NCBI RefSeq assembly: GCF_009362735.1
Contig: NZ_WHNP01000043.1
Span: 1 to 63,488 of the forward strand
Reading direction: 5' to 3'
Origin: Paraburkholderia franconis
GTDB lineage: Bacteria; Pseudomonadota; Gammaproteobacteria; Burkholderiales; Burkholderiaceae
DNA length: 63,488 bases
Shown here: positions 60,750 through 63,488 of the stretch, in pieces
Numbering within the stretch: the stretch's first letter is position 1
Layout: each line of letters starts with the position of its first letter
The notes under the pieces: generated by a model
The model's input: the letters and a program-made list of their open reading frames with translations, nothing else
Databases searched by the model: none
Told to the model about the DNA's origin: nothing
Position numbers and translations under genes: made by a program

Positions 60750-61325
60750 GTGTTCGAACAATGCGAGTGGTTCAATGAGCCGTCAGTGTGGTCGCTCGAT
60801 GGTGACACGCTTCGAGTGACGACCGATCCGAAGACCGACTTCTGGCGCAAGACGCATTACGGCTTTACGCGCGATTCAGGCCACTGCTTCGGGGTGCGTA
60901 CGCAAGGCGACTTCACCGCGCAGGTGCGCGTACGCGGGCAGTTTCATGCGCTATACGATCAGGCCGGCCTGATGGTGCGCGTTGACGAATCGACGTGGAT
61001 GAAAGCAGGCGTCGAATTCACCGACGATGTGCTGATGATGAGCAGCGTGTTGACCGTTGAGGGGTCGGACTGGGCAATCGGCTCGCCGATTGCCGGCGTC
61101 GACGGCTTCTGGATGCGGGCAACCGTCGCTCGAGGCGTATTGCGCTTGCAGTACTCGATCGATGGGAAAGCGTGGCCACTATTGCGGCTCGCGCCTTTTC
61201 CGGCAGCGGCCAGTTATCTAGTCGGACCTGTGTGCTGCACGCCGGAACGCGGCGGACTCAATGTCGAATTTTCGAGCTTCGCTGTGGGTGCCCCGCTGCA
61301 AAAAGATCTGCACGATCTAAGCTGA
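60750..61325 (+). CDS. DUF1349-family protein
   Basis: This is a 191-residue concanavalin-like beta-sandwich, with WFNEPSVWSLDGDTLRVTT, TDFWRKTHYGFTRDSGHCF, YDQAGLMVRVDESTWMKAGV, EFTDDVLMMSSVLTVEGSDW and VGPVCCTPERGGLNVEFSSF. These are DUF1349 hallmarks. I chose GTG 60750 because AAGGAGA precedes it by 5 bases. The function is unknown. Confidence 0.85.
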   Translation: MFEQCEWFNEPSVWSLDGDTLRVTTDPKTDFWRKTHYGFTRDSGHCFGVRTQGDFTAQVRVRGQFHALYDQAGLMVRVDESTWMKAGVEFTDDVLMMSSVLTVEGSDWAIGSPIAGVDGFWMRATVARGVLRLQYSIDGKAWPLLRLAPFPAAASYLVGPVCCTPERGGLNVEFSSFAVGAPLQKDLHDLS

Positions 61326-61374
61326 GATCGCTCGTCGCGCGGCACATGTTGCTGTGCGCCGCGCAGTACTGTAG

Positions 61375-62841
61375 TCATACCGCGGCTGCAAACCCCGCTT
61401 TGAGCGCCTGATAAATGCTGCGATAACGCGCGAGCCTTTCTGCCAGCAGCGGTGCAAGCGTACGATCAGGTTCGCACGATTCGAGCGTCGGCGGAGCGAG
61501 GCATACGTCCTTGATAGCTTCGCCCGTTACGGCAAGTCGTGCGAGACGCGCTGCGCCCAACGCCGCGCCGACGTCGCTGCCTTCATGCCGATGCATCGTA
61601 ATGCCCGTCGCCGACGCGCACAGATTCGCCCAGAACGGACTGCGTGAGCCGCCGCCGATAAACGATGCACTCTTCAATGTCGTACCGGCACTTTGCAACG
61701 CGGCGTAGCCGTCGGCCATCGCGAATGCAACGCCCTCCATCACGCTGTACGCGAGATCGCCGGTCGTGTTGGCGCCCGTCAGCCCCCAGAACACGCCGCG
61801 CGCATTTGCATCGTTGTGTGGCGTTCGCTCGCCGCTCAGATACGGCAGGAAGATGGGCGCCGTAGCGGGATTGGCCGCACTCGCCAGTTCAGGCAAGCTG
61901 CCGACTTCGCGGCCCACGACTTTCGACAGCCATCCGAGACTCGATGCCGCAGACAGAATCACGCTCATCTGATGCCAACGGTCGGGCAGACAATGACAGA
62001 ACGCGTGCACGCCTTGCGCGGGATTCGGCGCGAAACGATCGGTTCCGGCGAACAGCACGCCCGATGTACCGAGCGAAAGAAAAGCACTGCCTGGTTCGGC
62101 AACGCCCATGCCGATCGCGCTTGCTGCGTTGTCGCCCGCTCCGCCGCATAGCACGACGGGACCCGTAATGCCCCAATCGCGCCGCAACACATCGCTCAGC
62201 TGTGCAGCAGGTGCGCTGCCTTCGACGAGGCGAGGCATGTGTGCGCGCGTCAAACCCGTCGCCGCGAGCATCCGATCGGACCAGTCGCGCTTTGCGACAT
62301 CGAGCCAAAGCGTGCCCGAAGCATCTGACATGTCAGACACGAAATCGCCGGACAGCCGCCACGCAATGTAGTCTTTCGGTAGCAGCACCTTAGATGCGGC
62401 ACGAAACACATCAGGCTCGTGCCTCGCCAGCCAAAGCAGCTTTGGTGCCGTAAAACCGGGCATGGCGAGATTGCCGGTGATGTCGCGGGATTCCGGCACG
62501 AGTGCTTCGAGCTCTGCGCACTCGGCGAATGCACGTGTATCGTTCCAGAGTATTGCGGGTCTCAGTACCTCGCCGCTCTGATTGAGCAGCGTCGCACCGT
62601 GCATCTGTCCCGAGAGCCCGATTCCGCGCAGCGCTGCAAATGCAGTTGGATTCGCACCGCGCACGGCGGCCACGGCGTCGAGCGTCGCCTGCCACCATGC
62701 CTGCGGGTTCTGCTCGGACCAATGCGGATGAGGCTGCGAAACTTCGAGACGGACGCCACTGGTTGCAAGCGTCGTCGACGCGTCACCAGTCAGAATTACT
62801 TTTACCTCGGATGTGCCGAGGTCGATTCCAAGGAAAGTCAC
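61375..62841 (-). CDS. xylB: Xylulokinase
   Basis: This is a 488-residue FGGY-family kinase. It has MTFLGIDLGTSEVKVILTG, LSGQMHGATLLN (substrate), AILWNDTRA, CGGAGDNAASAIGMGV (phosphate) and PYLSGERTPHNDANARGVFW, then FIGGGSRSPFWANL. Substrate residues match xylulokinase rather than glycerol kinase. It phosphorylates D-xylulose to xylulose-5-phosphate. No other pentose gene is in the window. An IS element lies 240 bp upstream of its start. Confidence 0.92.
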   Translation of the reverse strand: MTFLGIDLGTSEVKVILTGDASTTLATSGVRLEVSQPHPHWSEQNPQAWWQATLDAVAAVRGANPTAFAALRGIGLSGQMHGATLLNQSGEVLRPAILWNDTRAFAECAELEALVPESRDITGNLAMPGFTAPKLLWLARHEPDVFRAASKVLLPKDYIAWRLSGDFVSDMSDASGTLWLDVAKRDWSDRMLAATGLTRAHMPRLVEGSAPAAQLSDVLRRDWGITGPVVLCGGAGDNAASAIGMGVAEPGSAFLSLGTSGVLFAGTDRFAPNPAQGVHAFCHCLPDRWHQMSVILSAASSLGWLSKVVGREVGSLPELASAANPATAPIFLPYLSGERTPHNDANARGVFWGLTGANTTGDLAYSVMEGVAFAMADGYAALQSAGTTLKSASFIGGGSRSPFWANLCASATGITMHRHEGSDVGAALGAARLARLAVTGEAIKDVCLAPPTLESCEPDRTLAPLLAERLARYRSIYQALKAGFAAAV

Positions 62842-63084
62842 AGCACGTCTCCACTATTTGGCATGAAGTAACCGGCTGTTCAGGGCCGGCGTCTGTTCGA
62901 CTCGGTGAAACATGACGTTACCATGGTACGTGGTGAGCGCATGACTTCGCAGTGTTTGCTAGTGCGCTGCTGCTCCGATGTATGTGAACATCGGCTATCG
63001 GGGGCACCTTTCGCAGTCGTGTTGCTACTGCTGCGAGGAAATGCAGCCTGGGCAGAGGCGGCGGGGTATTGACGAGTGGTGAAG
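62842..63084. promoter_or_regulatory. xylB upstream region with palindrome
   Basis: This is a 243-bp gap between xylB and the IS end. It includes the perfect palindrome TACCATGGTA (62919-62928) about 80 bp upstream of the start, a possible operator. No other gene is visible. Confidence 0.4.
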
Positions 63085-63488
63085 TGACCTGCCCCCGGTA
63101 TTAGTCCGGACCGCTGTTAGAGTCCGAGGTTAAAAGCTGCTTCGCTTCATGTGCCTGTGTGAACTGCCTGGGCGTCAGATATCCGAGCGAGCTGTGAGGC
63201 CGTTCGGTGTTGTACTCGTTTCTCCATTCTTCAATCAGGCGTCTGGCATGACGCATCGAGACGAACCAGTGCTCATTCAGGCATTCGTCACGGAAGCGTC
63301 CGTTGAAGCTCTCGATGTACGCGTTCTCGACGGGCTTGCCTGGCCGGATGAACGACAGCGTGACGCCGGCTTCGTAAGCCCATGCATCCAGCACCTTACC
63401 CGCGAATTCCGGGCCGTTGTCTACCGTGATGGATGCAGGCAATCCACGCATCTCGCCTAACCGTTGCAACACGTGCTTTACGCGCAGA
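63085..63488 (-). mobile_element. IS3-family insertion sequence, partial (runs off the right edge)
   Basis: This is the end of an IS3-family element. The terminal sequence TGACCTGCCCCCGG (from about 63085) resembles IS3-type inverted-repeat ends (TGAxCTGxxCCC). The transposase OrfB C-terminus lies just inside. The target duplication and other end are outside the window. Confidence 0.75.
63101..63488 (-). CDS. IS3-family transposase OrfB, C-terminal part
   Basis: About 129 codons lie in the window and the frame continues past the edge. The DDE integrase core is visible: second Asp in ITVDNGPEFAGKVLDAWAY and Glu in AYIESFNGRFRDECLNEHW. WRNEYNTERPHSSLGYLTP follows, the C-terminal hallmark of IS3 OrfB. 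The N-terminus and OrfA are missing from view. Confidence 0.92.
   Translation of the reverse strand, partial: LRVKHVLQRLGEMRGLPASITVDNGPEFAGKVLDAWAYEAGVTLSFIRPGKPVENAYIESFNGRFRDECLNEHWFVSMRHARRLIEEWRNEYNTERPHSSLGYLTPRQFTQAHEAKQLLTSDSNSGPD

Overview
The window is GC-rich (about 65%) Gram-negative chromosomal DNA. Its gene content points to Paraburkholderia or a close Burkholderiaceae relative: a Burkholderia-type trimeric porin, a DUF4148 small secreted protein, hopanoid hpnIJKL genes, a RarD/EamA exporter, many LysR regulators, and ATGA-coupled operons. No rRNA, tRNA, CRISPR array or prophage is visible. The only mobile DNA is a partial IS3-family element at the right edge.

Layout. (1) 1-2046: end of a porin, a ProQ/FinO RNA chaperone and a hexapeptide acyltransferase. 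(2) 2747-9661: a block tied to deazaflavin cofactor F420 (luciferase-like oxidoreductase, F420:NADPH oxidoreductase, a 43-codon remnant of cofE, cofC), then a nitronate-monooxygenase-like protein, an acyl-CoA dehydrogenase and an acyl-CoA synthetase. (3) 9978-19453: an amide/peptide uptake and hydrolysis locus (RpiR regulator, C45 autoproteolytic acyltransferase, polar amino acid ABC transporter, LysR, M20 peptidase, MFS transporter, serine hydrolase). Three operator-like palindromes spaced exactly 29 bp lie upstream of the ABC genes. (4) 19547-25019: PPK2, a YdcH-like protein, a divergent ampC/ampR pair and a DHA2 drug-efflux-type transporter. (5) 25230-31082: a three-gene operon TerB-N/TerB-C protein, BrxD-like ATPase and Lhr/BrxHI-like helicase, a candidate defence or DNA-processing system. 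(6) 31678-31838: a probable structured small RNA. (7) 31746-39942: the most unusual locus. A 48-residue Gln-rich peptide is followed by three different haem-oxygenase-like diiron (HDO) proteins, a class III aminotransferase and an exporter, all divergent from a MocR-type regulator. Each HDO protein has an N-terminal region resembling a PqqD/RRE peptide-binding domain. (8) 39988-46488: a beta-carbonic anhydrase interrupted by one amber codon, a Fur-family regulator and hpnIJKL. (9) 47161-58856: cytochrome b561, two two-component systems, a SET-domain protein, a nitrilase homologue without its catalytic Cys, and assorted small genes. (10) 59064-63488: a catalase-like peroxidase/cytochrome b561 pair, a DUF1349 protein, xylulokinase and the IS fragment.

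How it fits together. The MocR/peptide/HDO/aminotransferase/exporter locus reads as a RiPP-like or peptide-scaffold biosynthetic cluster: a highly translated short precursor, a strong intercistronic hairpin, three candidate diiron oxidases that could recruit the precursor, a PLP enzyme, an export route and a PLP-binding regulator with repeated GAACACTTT boxes. The TerB/BrxD/BrxHI operon is a compact candidate for stress or phage response. The F420 block appears to be a decaying or rearranged remnant. All functional statements are inferred from residues and gene order; no homology search or experiment was run.
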